Counted from the first letter of the stretch, positions 21,079 through 30,582 are shown. The stretch is 64,000 bases of DNA from Phytophthora sp. 'mugwort' (GCA_033558025.1 JAUCEF010000045.1:44584-108583), one strand, 5' to 3'. Notes: generated by a model not told the origin, from the letters alone. Translations and numbers: made by a program.

Positions 21079-21940
21079 TAGACTCCCGTCAATTCCTTTG
21101 AATTTCAATCTTGCGATTATACTTTTCAGGCGGAGTGCTTAACGCGTTAGCTGTTATATCTAAAAATTCTAAATATTAGCACTCATCGTTTACAGCATGG
21201 ACTACCGGGGTCTCTAATCCCGTTCGCTACCCAAGCTTTCGTTTCTCAGTGTCAGTATATACCCAGATAATTGCCTTCGCCATAGGTCTTCCTTCTATTA
21301 TCAACGTATTTTATCACTCCAATAGAAATTCCATTATCCTCTATTTATACTCCAGTTTATCAGTTTTGAAAAAATGTATAAAGTTGAGCTTTAATTTGTT
21401 TCTTTCAACTTAAAAAACTACCTACAAACCCTTTACGCCTAATCATCCCGAATAATGCTCGCTCCTCCCGTATTACCGCGGCTGCTGGCACGGGTATTAG
21501 CCGGAACTTCTTTTTTAAGTACTGTCATTTTCCTCCTTAATGAAAGAGCTTTACAACCTAATTAGCCGTCATCACCCACTCGGTATTGCTGGATCAAGCT
21601 TCCGCTCATTGTCCAAAATTCCCCACTGCTGCCTTTAAAAAAGTTTGGGCCGTGTCTCAGTCCCAATGTGGCTGATCATTCTTTCAAACCAGCTAAAGAT
21701 AATAGGCTTGGTTGTCTATTAAACTACCAACTACCATAATCTTGCGCAAACTCATCTTTTAACGTTAAAAACTTTAATTAATTTATTCAGTATTTTTATA
21801 AAAATAATTATTCTGAATTAAAAGGTAGATAATTCACGTGTTACTCACCCGTTCGCTATGTTTTAAAAACATTCAACTTGCATGTGTTAAGCATACCGAT
21901 AGCATTTATTCTGAGCCAGGATCAAACTCTATTTAAGTTT
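20430..21940 (-). rRNA. rns: Small-subunit (16S-like) rRNA
   Basis: Universal SSU blocks appear in reverse complement: the 5' GAGTTTGATCCTGGCTCAG at about 21,910-21,930, the 530 loop (GCCAGCAGCCGCGGTAATAC) near 21,480, GTGTAGCGGTGGAGCATGTG-like and CCGCACAAGCG regions near 21,060, TTGTACACACCGCCCGTCA near 20,610-20,635, and GGGGAACCTG near the 3' end. Variable helices are AT-rich, notably an expanded helix 44 area at 20,510-20,600. The 3' end reads GGAAGAGATC with no CCTCC, so it lacks a canonical anti-Shine-Dalgarno. Ends are approximate. Confidence 0.96.
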
Positions 21941-22312
21941 TATATTAATTATTTAATATTAATTTTTAAAATAACAAATATTTAAAAATTTAATATTATA
22001 ACATTCTTATATTAATTTTTGTCTTATATTGTCTTATATTGTCTTATATTGTCTTATATTGTCTTATATTGTCTTATATTGTCTTAAAGGATTAAAATTT
22101 TTTAATTTTTAAAAATTCAATTAGTTATTAATAAAAATTTCTTTGTATCACGAAAAAAAAATATTATTTTTTGAAAAGGATCCCCCCCTAAATATGTTTT
22201 TGAATTTTTTGTTGAAAAGATAAATATCTTTTTAACTTAACTATTTAAAGATATTTTATCTTTTTATCCTTTTTTTAATTTGTTTATCCTTTTTTTTTTT
22301 TAGATCTTTATT
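21941..22312. promoter_or_regulatory. Candidate control region upstream of rns
   Basis: 372 bp without a gene between rns and trnY. Contains six perfect copies of a 10-bp tandem repeat, a run of seven C in otherwise AT-only DNA (22,182-22,188), an imperfect inverted repeat with 17- to 18-bp arms (about 22,215-22,264), and long T tracts. The combination recalls mitochondrial control regions or origins, but function is inferred. Confidence 0.4.
22021..22086 (+). repeat. 10-bp tandem repeat, six copies plus partial
   Basis: GTCTTATATT repeated six times without change (22,021-22,080), then a partial GTCTTA. Lies ~80 bp from the rns 5' end. Copy number probably varies between strains. Confidence 0.95.
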
Positions 22313-22395
22313 GGAGAAAGTAGGATTTGAACCTACGTAGAAAATATTTCAACAAATTTACAGTCTGCCGCTTTTAACCACTCAGCCATTTCTCC
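22313..22395 (-). tRNA. trnY: tRNA-Tyr (GTA)
   Basis: 83 nt with a long variable arm, as in bacterial-type tRNA-Tyr; acceptor GGAGAAA/TTTCTCC; anticodon loop CTGTAAA. Confidence 0.92.
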
Positions 22396-22413
22396 TAAAG
22401 ATATTTTAAATAT

Positions 22414-22484
22414 GTGATTAATGGGATTTGAACCCATAATATTTACTTGGAAGATAAAGGATTTACCAATTAATCTATAATCAC
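22414..22484 (-). tRNA. trnG: tRNA-Gly (TCC)
   Basis: 71 nt; acceptor GTGATTA/TAATCAC; anticodon loop CTTCCAA. Confidence 0.9.
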
Positions 22485-22545
22485 GTATATTTTTATTGTT
22501 TAAAAAATGTTTATTATTGTTTTAAAAAAGAAAAAGTGGAATAAA

Positions 22546-23076
22546 TTAATCCACTATTTCATAAGTATCAGGATCTAATCGATCGATATCATCTATACGT
22601 TCACCTGTTTCAACATCTAAATAATGAAAATATCTATATAGATTCAGAGGATTTCCAGATCTTGTAATTTTTCTTTTTGGTGGTTTTGGTAAAGAGTCAC
22701 TATCTGAATCAAAATTTAAATCAGTTGAAAAATTACTAGGAAAATCGCTTGGGAAATTGTCGCTATCAAAAAAAAAAGCATCTAGAAATAAATAAAACAA
22801 AAAAGATAAAAAAAAAAAAACGAAAATAGTTGGCATATTATCGTCAATTCTTTTTAAAATACTTTTAGGTTTTTCTTCTTTTTTTAAAGCAGCTTCCTCA
22901 GCCTCAGTCTCTAAATCTATAAAATCTTCTAATAAAGTTATTTCAAGAGGTAAAAGAATTAAAATAAATTTAAAAATATTTTGAAAAAATTTAGGATGTA
23001 TTTTTAATATATCTTGTATAATTTTATATAGATTATAAGCAAAAAATATCCTTTTAATAATGTTAAAAAAAATCAT
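22546..23076 (-). CDS. orf176, unknown membrane protein with acidic tail
   Basis: I do not recognise this gene. From ATG 23076 it encodes 176 residues; ten more codons are open upstream but only from a TTG. It has hydrophobic segments near the N-terminus, at FKFILILLPLEITLL and at MPTIFVFFFLSFLFYLFLDA, then a Ser/Asp-rich linker and an acidic C-terminus (LDPDTYEIVD). A short Glu/Ala-rich, possibly coiled segment (DLETEAEEAALKKEEK) separates the helices. GC-richer codons set it apart from neighbours. It sits alone between two trnG genes. Plasmid-derived or fast-evolving; no homology is claimed. Confidence 0.55.
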   Translation of the reverse strand: MIFFNIIKRIFFAYNLYKIIQDILKIHPKFFQNIFKFILILLPLEITLLEDFIDLETEAEEAALKKEEKPKSILKRIDDNMPTIFVFFFLSFLFYLFLDAFFFDSDNFPSDFPSNFSTDLNFDSDSDSLPKPPKRKITRSGNPLNLYRYFHYLDVETGERIDDIDRLDPDTYEIVD

Positions 23077-23176
23077 AATTTTTATAAAGAAGTAAATAAA
23101 TGTCAATACTAATATTATTCCCTAATTAAAAAATGGAAATACCAAATACTGCCTTTGGGTACATTTATTTGAATTA

Positions 23177-23249
23177 AGCAAAAAAAGGGATTTGAACCCT
23201 CAACATTAACCTTGGCAAGGTTATACTCTACCATTGAGCTATTTTTGCT
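23177..23249 (-). tRNA. trnG: tRNA-Gly (GCC)
   Basis: 73 nt; acceptor AGCAAAA/TTTTGCT; stem TAACC/GGTTA around TTGCCAA. Second Gly isoacceptor, 0.7 kb from trnG(TCC). Confidence 0.92.
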
Positions 23250-23261
23250 AATAAATTATTT

Positions 23262-23789
23262 TTATAATAAAAATAGTGAATTTAATAATAAAAATAATTC
23301 ATAATGATTTTTTGCATTTGTATGAATAGAAACATCTATTGGAGGTATATCTTTGAATTTTAAAAATTCAGTTTTTAATTCAAAAAAATCTAAAATATTT
23401 CGAATTTGAAAATTTAAAATATTTTGATTTTTAAAATTAAAATTTATTTTAGTTAAATTTTGAAAAAGAAAAATCAAAATTTTTTCTAAAAAATTAAAAA
23501 TATTTTTTTTTCTTAAAGTTATTTTACAACCTATAATTGAATTTTTTTTGATTTTTAAAAAAATATTATTTTTTTTTGATTTTGTTATTATAGGTTTTTG
23601 ATTTGTTATTAATTTTAAAAGTAAAATTATATTAATTAATTTTTTTTTTTCAATATTAGCGTTTTTAAAACCAATATTTAAACATATTTTACTTATTTTA
23701 GGTATTTCAAATATATTTTTAAAATTTAATTTTGTTAAAAGATCGTATATAGTAATATTTTGATAATGGATTTGTAAATTTTTTTTCAT
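23262..23789 (-). CDS. rpl5: Ribosomal protein L5
   Basis: Large-subunit central protuberance protein. 175 residues, with the family pattern IPKISKICLNIGFKNA (E. coli P-K-hydrophobic-N-G), ITNQKPIITKSKKN, then IIGCKITLRKKN. Follows rpl14 by six bases, keeping the bacterial spc order L14-(L24)-L5. Confidence 0.9.
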   Translation of the reverse strand: MKKNLQIHYQNITIYDLLTKLNFKNIFEIPKISKICLNIGFKNANIEKKKLINIILLLKLITNQKPIITKSKKNNIFLKIKKNSIIGCKITLRKKNIFNFLEKILIFLFQNLTKINFNFKNQNILNFQIRNILDFFELKTEFLKFKDIPPIDVSIHTNAKNHYELFLLLNSLFLL

Positions 23790-23795
23790 ATATTT

Positions 23796-24167
23796 TTATA
23801 AAATATTTGAAGCTAATGCTAATATTTTGAAATTTTTTTTCTTCCGAAATTCAGAAGTAATCGGACCAAATATACGTGTTCCTAGGGGTTTATTTTGATT
23901 ATTTAAAATAATTATACAATTTTTATCAAATTTTATTATATTACCTATTGTACTTTTTTTTTGATATGTTGTATGTATAATTAAAGCTTTAAATAAATCT
24001 CCTTTAATTATTTTAATTTTTTTTTTTTGATTTAAACGTAATTTTTTAGCAGAAATTAAAATTGTATCCCCAATTTTTCCAATTTTTTTTTTATAAATTT
24101 TTATACATTGTCCTATTTTAATACCACTATTATCATTTACTTTTAATTTAGTTTGAATTTGAATCAT
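23796..24167 (-). CDS. rpl14: Ribosomal protein L14
   Basis: 123 residues, full length. MIQIQTKLKVNDNSGIKIGQ at the N-terminus and GTRIFGPITSEFRKKKNFKILALASNIL at the C-terminus are nearly invariant L14 blocks. Start ATG 24167, 23 bp after trnM. Confidence 0.95.
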   Translation of the reverse strand: MIQIQTKLKVNDNSGIKIGQCIKIYKKKIGKIGDTILISAKKLRLNQKKKIKIIKGDLFKALIIHTTYQKKSTIGNIIKFDKNCIIILNNQNKPLGTRIFGPITSEFRKKKNFKILALASNIL

Positions 24168-24190
24168 AAATTATATATTAATTTTAAAAT

Positions 24191-24261
24191 GATGAGAGTA
24201 GGATTTGAACCTACATCTTCAGATTATGAGCCTGATAAGTTACCTATTACTCTATCTCATC
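24191..24261 (-). tRNA. trnM: tRNA-Met (CAT), probably initiator
   Basis: 71 nt; acceptor GATGAGA/TCTCATC; anticodon loop CTCATAA in stem TCAGG/TCTGA. Body resembles mitochondrial initiators more than the other two CAT tRNAs; this split is tentative. Confidence 0.75.
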
Positions 24262-24280
24262 TTATATTTTCTTCCTTTTT

Positions 24281-24354
24281 CGGAAGAAAAGGATTTGAAC
24301 CTTTGATCTTCTGTTCCCAAAACAGACGCATTAGCCAGACTATGCTACCTTCCG
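24281..24354 (-). tRNA. trnP: tRNA-Pro (TGG)
   Basis: 74 nt; stem TCTGT/ACAGA around loop TTTGGGA; acceptor CGGAAGA/CCTTCCG with one mismatch. Confidence 0.92.
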
Positions 24355-24367
24355 TTTAAAGATAATT

Positions 24368-24438
24368 AATGATGGTAGGATTTGAACCTACAACATTAGG
24401 ATTATGATTCCCACGCTCTACCATTAAACTACATCATC
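24368..24438 (-). tRNA. trnM: tRNA-Met (CAT), probably elongator
   Basis: 71 nt; anticodon loop ATCATAA; acceptor GATGATG/CATCATT with a terminal G-T pair. Confidence 0.75.
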
Positions 24439-24463
24439 TTATTAATACTTTATTAATAAAATA

Positions 24464-24551
24464 AGTCGAAGTGGGATTTGAACCCACGAGTTAATAAATT
24501 AACTGATAGTTTAGCAAACTACTGCCTTAAACCTGACTTGGCTATTCGACC
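24464..24551 (-). tRNA. trnS: tRNA-Ser (GCT)
   Basis: 88 nt with long variable arm; anticodon loop TTGCTAA; acceptor GGTCGAA/TTCGACT. Confidence 0.9.
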
Positions 24552-24564
24552 TAAAATATAAAAC

Positions 24565-24635
24565 TTCTTTGATAGGATTTGAACCTACAACCTAATGGTT
24601 AACAGCCATTTGCTCTACCGTTGAGCTACAAAGAA
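24565..24635 (-). tRNA. trnN: tRNA-Asn (GTT)
   Basis: 71 nt; acceptor TTCTTTG/CAAAGAA; stem AATGG/CCATT around CTGTTAA. Confidence 0.92.
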
Positions 24636-24649
24636 ATAATTATATTTTA

Positions 24650-24945
24650 ATTTTTAAAACTTTTAGTATTTTTAAGCTAAATATTTTACAATACTTATAC
24701 TTAAAACCTATTAATGTAATCATCTTTTACAGTTTTTATATGAAAAATTTTTAAGAATGGTTTCTTACTTAGATGCTTTCAGTAATTATCCAAAATAAAT
24801 TTAGCTACTCGGCTATGCCTCTCAACAACCGATACACCAGAGATTTACCCTTCTCGGTCCTCTCGTACTAGAGTTAGATTCTTGCATTTTTCAAAATATC
24901 TATAGAAGATAGGAACCAAACTGTCTCACGACGTTCTAAACCCAA

Positions 24946-24985
<40 letters not shown>

Positions 24986-25063
24986 AACCTTCTTCAGCTC
25001 CAGGATGTGATGAGTCGACATCGAGGTGCCAAACGACTCCGTCGATAGGAGCTCTTAGGAGTC

Positions 25064-25106
<43 letters not shown>

Positions 25107-25542
25107 AATCTTTCCACAAAGAATTATCGGATCACTATGACCGACTTTCGTCCCTGTTTGATATGTCTATCTTACAGTCAAGCAAGCTTTTACCATTATG
25201 CTCTACAATTGATAATATTATCCAATTTGAGCTTACCTTTGTACACCTCCGTTACTCTTTAGGAGGTGACCGCCCCAGTCAAACTACCAACCATACAATG
25301 TCTATTTAAAAAATATTAGTTATTTATTTTAATAAGAGTGGTATTTCAAGAATATCTATACAATTTACTAGCGTAAAGGTTTAAAAGATTACCACTTATA
25401 CTACACATATTAGATAAAATAACAATATAAAGATGTAGTAAAGGTTCACGGGGTCTTTCCGTCTAACTATAGAAAATCCGCATCTTCACGGATAATTCAA
25501 ATTCACTGAGTCTATATTGGAGACAGCGGGGATGTCGTTACA

Positions 25543-25599
<57 letters not shown>

Positions 25600-25657
25600 G
25601 AGTTACGGCCGCCGTTTACTGGGACTTCCATTTAATGCGCAAACATTTCCTTTTAAT

Positions 25658-25695
<38 letters not shown>

Positions 25696-27290
25696 GTTAC
25701 CATTTAGCAGAGTCCTAAGTTTTTATTAAACAGTCGCAACCCCCTATTTTGTGACACCTAATTATTAAAAATAATTAGGTACTTTTTATCCCGAAGTTAC
25801 AAAGTCATTTTGCCGAGTTCCTTCAATATAGTTCTCTCATTCACCTTAGTCTACTCGACCTATCCACCTGTGTCGGTTTAGGGTACGGTTTTTAATTAAA
25901 AAAGCTATTTCCTGAAAAATTAAAAATTTTTGTCACTTTTTTAAAAAAATTTAATTTAAAAATTATCCCATCAAAATCTGCTTTCGTCAAATCTTTCTTA
26001 GGGGCCGTTTCACTCTATGTAATACATCTTAACATAGAAACCCTTGGATTTACGGTGATAACGATTTATATTCGTTATTTTTTGTTACTAATGCCAGCAT
26101 TTTCTTTTCTGATATCTTCAACATATTTCACAATATATCTTTATTAACATACAGAATGTTCCGCTACCGTTTTATTAAAAATAAAACTTGCCGCTTCGGT
26201 AAATTTCTTAAGTCTCGATACATTTTAGGCGCAAAAAAACTAGACCAATGAGCTATTACGCTTTCTTTAAAGGATGGCTGCTTCCAAGCCTACCTATGGG
26301 TTGTAATCATTTTTTCACTTCCTTTTTCACTTAGAATATTATTTAGAGACCTTAGCGATCAATCTGGGCTGTTTCCCTTTTGACAAAAGACCTTAGCGCC
26401 TAATGTCTGTCTATTTAAATTACTTTTTTTTGTATTCGGAGTTTCCAAGAATTCAGTAAGTTTTTACACCCCCTAGCTCAATGAGTGCTCTACCCCAAAA
26501 AAAGATTTTAAATGCTCTACTTCAATAGATTTCGCGGAAAACCAGCTATCTCTGAGTTTGATTAGCCTTTCACTCCTAACCACAAATCATCTCCATATTT
26601 TGCCACATATGTGAGTTCGATCCTTCAAATAGTTTTACCTATTTTTCAATCTGTTCATGGTTAGATCACTCAGTTTCGGGTCTTATTTATATAACTAAAA
26701 AGCTTTTTAAAACTTGATTTATCTACGCCTACTTTATTAAATTAAGCTTGCTATAAAAATAAACTTGCTGGCCCATTATGCAAAAGGTACACTGTTACTT
26801 TTTAAAAAAGTTTCAATTGATTGTTAACATTAAGTTTCAGAATTATTTCAAACTCAAAAGTTCTTTTTCACCTTTCCTTTACAGTACTTGTCCACTATCG
26901 ATCATTAATTTTTAAAAGGTTTTGAGGGTGGTTCCCCAATATTCAAAAAGGCTTACACATAACCCTTTTTACTATTATAAAAACAATTATTATTCTACAG
27001 GACTTTCACCTTTTTAAGTAAATTTTTCAAAATTTTTCAAATATTTTTTTATTTTTATAAACCTAATTTCCATTTTCACTCGTCATTACTAACGGAATCT
27101 CGTTTGATTTTTTTAACAGTTACTTAGATATTTCAATTCACTGTTTTTAAAATTTTCACAAAAAAAAAGTTTTCTTTAGGAAATTTTTATTTCAAAATAA
27201 AATATTATTTAATAAAACTTTTCGCATTTTTTACGTCCTAAAAATCAAATTAATGCCAAGGCATCCACTTAATGCTTTTATTATTATTTA
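24650..27290 (-). rRNA. rnl: Large-subunit (23S-like) rRNA
   Basis: Conserved LSU blocks in reverse complement: the 5' AGTGGATGCCTTGG at about 27,257-27,270, domain II GTTTGACTGGGGCGGTC near 25,265-25,285, peptidyl-transferase segments (AGCTGGGTTTAGAACGTCGTGAGACAG-like near 24,925-24,950) and the sarcin-ricin AGTACGAGAGGACC at 24,857-24,870. Intron-free. About 2.64 kb; ends are approximate. Confidence 0.95.
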
Positions 27291-27319
27291 TACTTAAACC
27301 ATATAAATGGTTTAAATTT

Positions 27320-28108
27320 TTATTTTTTTTTCAAATATTCATTAATTAATTTTAAATTTAAATGAAAAGGATATAAAATTGTTTTATAAGAAGGTTCTTT
27401 AAAAAACATACCTGTTTTTATTTTTTTATTTCTATGTAAATAAGAAGTTATTAAAGGTTTTGATGGTTTTTTTTCACCTAAAATATAATAAATATTATTT
27501 TTATAAGAATATTTGTTATTTTTTTGATAAGGATATTTATTATAACGTTTATAAGAAGAAGAATATTTATTCTTTTCTTGATTAAAATGCTGTTTATAAA
27601 ATTTTTTATCTCCTTTCAAACTATTATTTTTTTGAAAATTTCTAGTTCTTTGAAAACCTTCATTTTTTTGAAAATTTCTATTTTTTTGAAAACCTTCATT
27701 TTTTTGAAAATTTCTATTTTTTTGAAAATTTCTATTTTTTTGAAAACCTTCATTTTTTTGAAAATTTCTATTTTTTTGAAAACCTTCATTTTTTTGAAAA
27801 TTTCTATTTTTTTGAAAACCTTCATTTTTTTGAAAATTTCTAGTTCTTTGAAAACCTTCATTTTTTTGAAAATTTCTAGTTCTTTGAAAATCTTCGTTTT
27901 TTTGAAAATTTCTAGTTCTTTGAAAATCTTCGTTTTTTTGAAAATTTCTAGTTCTTTGAAAATCTTCGTTTTTTTGAGAATTTTTATTTTTTTGAAAATT
28001 TCTATTTTTTTGAAAACCTTCGTTTTTTTGAGAATTTCTATTTTTTTGAAAACCCTCGTTTTTTTGAGAATTTTTATTTCTTTGAAAATTTTTATTATCC
28101 TTTTGCAT
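27320..28108 (-). CDS. orf262, hexapeptide-repeat protein of unknown function
   Basis: Residues 7-162 are 26 uninterrupted hexapeptides of the form [N/G/D]-[F/S]-Q-[K/R]-[N/T]-[E/R/K], for example NFQKNE and GFQKNR, mostly in alternating pairs. The rest is non-repetitive and Lys/Tyr-rich, ending with a conserved-looking tail (KKIKTGMFFKEPSYKT). The product is highly basic. It starts two bases after the rps4 stop, so it is cotranscribed with ribosomal protein genes; a basic ribosome-associated protein with an expanded low-complexity N-terminus is a fair guess. No family recognised. Confidence 0.6.
   Translation of the reverse strand: MQKDNKNFQRNKNSQKNEGFQKNRNSQKNEGFQKNRNFQKNKNSQKNEDFQRTRNFQKNEDFQRTRNFQKNEDFQRTRNFQKNEGFQRTRNFQKNEGFQKNRNFQKNEGFQKNRNFQKNEGFQKNRNFQKNRNFQKNEGFQKNRNFQKNEGFQRTRNFQKNNSLKGDKKFYKQHFNQEKNKYSSSYKRYNKYPYQKNNKYSYKNNIYYILGEKKPSKPLITSYLHRNKKIKTGMFFKEPSYKTILYPFHLNLKLINEYLKKK
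27620..28090 (-). repeat. 18/36-bp coding minisatellite
   Basis: DNA basis of the hexapeptide array: 18-bp units, largely in 36-bp pairs, with runs of identical pairs in the 3' half and diverged units near the ATG. Typical of slippage or unequal exchange; length keeps the frame. Confidence 0.9.
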
Positions 28109-28110
28109 AT

Positions 28111-28572
28111 TTATTTAATAATATGAATAATATCACCTTTATGTAATATAAAATTAGATTTACTTATAATTTTATTATTAACCTTAATTTTTTTATGATT
28201 AATTAATTGTTTTGCTTGAAAAATAGTTTTAACTAATTTTAATCTTACAAGATTTATATCTAAGCGACTTTCTAATAAAATTACAAATTTTTTAAAGATA
28301 TTTATTTTATTATCTTTTTTTAATAATTTTTGAAATAAATTTTTTAATTGATATTCATGAATACATCCATAAAAATTCCGAAATTGTTGTTTTTCAAATA
28401 ATCTTTTTTGAAAAAATTTTTTACGTTTTTCAGGTTTTATTTCTTTTCGATATCTTAATTTTTTTTTAAATAAATTCCATTTTTTTGATTTTAATTTTAA
28501 TAAGTTTAAATTTTTATGTATGTTCCTATTATTTTGAAAACATATTTTATTTCTCGGTCTTAATTTATTCAT
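28111..28572 (-). CDS. rps4: Ribosomal protein S4
   Basis: Binds the 5' domain of rns. 153 residues; the C-terminal S4 RNA-binding domain is clear (ESRLDINLVRLKLVKTIFQA, KQLINHKKIKVNNKII, then HKGDIIHI). Shorter than bacterial S4 (~205), with a reduced N-terminal domain. Eight bases separate it from rps2 upstream. Confidence 0.88.
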   Translation of the reverse strand: MNKLRPRNKICFQNNRNIHKNLNLLKLKSKKWNLFKKKLRYRKEIKPEKRKKFFQKRLFEKQQFRNFYGCIHEYQLKNLFQKLLKKDNKINIFKKFVILLESRLDINLVRLKLVKTIFQAKQLINHKKIKVNNKIISKSNFILHKGDIIHIIK

Positions 28573-28580
28573 CTTATTTA

Positions 28581-29174
28581 TTAAAATATTTTACGTAATA
28601 AATACATTAAAGTATATATTGATTGAATATTTTTAGAATTCATTACTACAGGATAATTAATATTTTGTATAGTTTGACTTGTATTTACTAATGAAATAGT
28701 AGGAATTTTTAAAACAGAAAGTTCTTGATTTAAAAAAGTATCTTTTACAGAACTTTTTATAACTAAAATTAATTTAATTTCATTTTCTTTTAATAAATAA
28801 TTAATTATCTTATTAAATGTTGTATTCATAATTTTATTAGTAATTAAACCATTTACCCATTCTTTTGTAAAAAAAATGATATTTGGATTTTTTTTTATAA
28901 AAGATGTAGTTAATAAAAATTTAATTTCATTATCATTCCCTATTATTAAAATTTTTTCATTTTTTTTTAATATAATTTTAGTTAAATTAAATATACGTTT
29001 TAAAAAAAATGAAACATTTTTTAAATTAATTATAGTATAATCATGTCTACTTCCAAATATAAAAGATAATAATTCTTTATTTGTATCTATTAAAGATTCT
29101 CCATACATATTTTTTGATTTAAATAATAAATTTAATAAAATATTATTATGTTTTTTTTTTTTTTTTTGTATCAT
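28581..29174 (-). CDS. rps2: Ribosomal protein S2
   Basis: 197 residues. The family features are an N-terminal helix block (MYGESLIDTNKELLSFIFGSR), a strand-helix segment with FTKEWVNGLITN, and PTISLVNTSQT near the C-terminus, where bacteria have PVIALVDTN. The short spacers to rpl6 (6 bp) and rps4 indicate one transcript. Confidence 0.88.
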   Translation of the reverse strand: MIQKKKKKHNNILLNLLFKSKNMYGESLIDTNKELLSFIFGSRHDYTIINLKNVSFFLKRIFNLTKIILKKNEKILIIGNDNEIKFLLTTSFIKKNPNIIFFTKEWVNGLITNKIMNTTFNKIINYLLKENEIKLILVIKSSVKDTFLNQELSVLKIPTISLVNTSQTIQNINYPVVMNSKNIQSIYTLMYLLRKIF

Positions 29175-29180
29175 ATTTAA

Positions 29181-29786
29181 TTATTTTTTACTTTTTTTTC
29201 CCTCTTTTTGTAAAATTTTTTCATTTTTTAATAATAAACCTTTTCCTTTATATGGTTCAGGTTTTTTATGATTTTTAATATAATGTACAAATTGATGTAA
29301 AAAAATATAATCGATACTACTAAAAATTAAAGTATTTGTTTGATTAATAATTTCAATATTTAATGGAATTGGAATTCTAATATTATGACTAAAACCTAAT
29401 TTTAAAATTAAAGTATTATTTTCAATAAAAGCTTTAAAACCTATACCTTTTAATATTAAATTAATTTTAAAACCTTGTAAAACACCTTTTATTTTTATTT
29501 TTATTAATTTATTGTATAAATTTAAAATACTTTTTTTTTTTTTATTTTTATTAACAATAATTAATAATTTATTTTTTTTTATAAAAAAATATAAATCATT
29601 AATTATTGTTAAAGATAATAAACCTAAAGATGTTTCAAAAAAAATTATTTTATTATTACTATAAATTTTTAAATCTGTTGGAAAAATAAAAGTTTTATCA
29701 ATAAAAAATAAATTAATATTTCCTAAAGAACTTTTAAAAAAATTTTTATTTTTTAATTTAACATTTTTTTTTATTATTTTTATCAT
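29181..29786 (-). CDS. rpl6: Ribosomal protein L6
   Basis: 201 residues, two L6 repeats. The C-terminal block HKKPEPYKGKGLLLKNEKIL with KEGKKSKK is the L6 signature. In spc order after rps8, 6-bp spacing. Confidence 0.92.
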   Translation of the reverse strand: MIKIIKKNVKLKNKNFFKSSLGNINLFFIDKTFIFPTDLKIYSNNKIIFFETSLGLLSLTIINDLYFFIKKNKLLIIVNKNKKKKSILNLYNKLIKIKIKGVLQGFKINLILKGIGFKAFIENNTLILKLGFSHNIRIPIPLNIEIINQTNTLIFSSIDYIFLHQFVHYIKNHKKPEPYKGKGLLLKNEKILQKEGKKSKK

Positions 29787-29792
29787 AATTTT

Positions 29793-30173
29793 TTAAATAA
29801 TTTTACAAATCAATTCACCACCAACATTTAATTTTTTAGCTTGTAAATCTGTTAAAATACCAATAGATGTTGAAAGAATATAAAATCCTGTTTTTTTTTT
29901 ATATAAATCCTTATTAGCAATATATAAACGTTTTCCCGGTTTTGATAAACGTTTTATTTCAGTAATAACTGCTTTATTTTTTCTATATTTTAAATAAATC
30001 TCTAATTGATTTTTGGAATTTATCTTATAACTTTTTATAAAACCTTCTTTAATTAAGATATTTAAAATATTTATACTTTGTTTTGATTTTTGTTGTACTA
30101 TTTTTGATTTTTTTACTAAATAACCATTTTTTATTTTTGAAAATAAATTGGAAAGAGTATCTGTTATAATCAT
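29793..30173 (-). CDS. rps8: Ribosomal protein S8
   Basis: 126 residues. LSNLFSKIKNGYLVKKSKI at the N-terminus and LSTSIGILTDLQAKKLNVGG at the C-terminus (bacterial STSKGIMTDREARKANVGGE-like) identify it. Seven bases from rps14. Confidence 0.94.
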   Translation of the reverse strand: MIITDTLSNLFSKIKNGYLVKKSKIVQQKSKQSINILNILIKEGFIKSYKINSKNQLEIYLKYRKNKAVITEIKRLSKPGKRLYIANKDLYKKKTGFYILSTSIGILTDLQAKKLNVGGELICKII

Positions 30174-30180
30174 AATTAAA

Positions 30181-30480
30181 TTACCAACTATATTTAGAAA
30201 TACCGGGTAAAAACCCTTTTGATGCTAATTTACGTAATTGGATTCTGGATATTTTAAATAAACGATAAATACTTTTAGAACGTCCAGTTAAAACACACAC
30301 ATTTTTAATTCTAGTAATTGATGAATTTTGATGGAAAAAAAACCACTTTTGTTGTAATTTCCATCTTAAATTTTTTTCAATATTTAAATTTTTTGAAAGA
30401 ATTTTTAAAGTTAATCTATTTTTTTCAAAATTTTTAAATAAATTACGTTGTTTAATATTTTTTTTAATTTTTTTTTGCAT
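30181..30480 (-). CDS. rps14: Ribosomal protein S14
   Basis: 99 residues from ATG 30480. RIKNVCVLTGRSKSIYRLFK and ISRIQLRKLASKGFLPGISK are diagnostic. The frame is open a further 44 codons through trnA, so the internal ATG is chosen. Bacterial order rps14-rps8-rpl6 is kept. Confidence 0.95.
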   Translation of the reverse strand: MQKKIKKNIKQRNLFKNFEKNRLTLKILSKNLNIEKNLRWKLQQKWFFFHQNSSITRIKNVCVLTGRSKSIYRLFKISRIQLRKLASKGFLPGISKYSW

Positions 30481-30507
30481 AAAATTATATTTAAGAAAGA
30501 TAAATAT

Positions 30508-30579
30508 GGAGATAATCGGATTCGAACCGATAACATTATATTTGCAAAACATACTTTCTACCAGTTGAAATATATCCCC
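30508..30579 (-). tRNA. trnA: tRNA-Ala (TGC)
   Basis: 72 nt; 5' GGGGATA typical of Ala; stem TATGT/ATATA around loop TTTGCAA, anticodon TGC. Confidence 0.9.
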
Positions 30580-30582
30580 AAT

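Noticed and set aside
22021..22086. Telomeric repeat array
   Set aside because: Six short units lie internally between rns and trnY, not at any end of the map.
24153..24359. 68-codon plus-strand ORF
   Set aside because: Lies across trnM and trnP on the opposite strand.
27524..28126. 200-codon plus-strand ORF and an alternative minus frame (27,616-27,861)
   Set aside because: Frames opened by the 18-bp minisatellite of orf262; low-complexity translations with no independent support.
30508..30579. tRNA-Cys (GCA)
   Set aside because: Centring the 7-nt loop gives TTTGCAA with anticodon TGC, so it is tRNA-Ala; the Cys gene is at 35,115.
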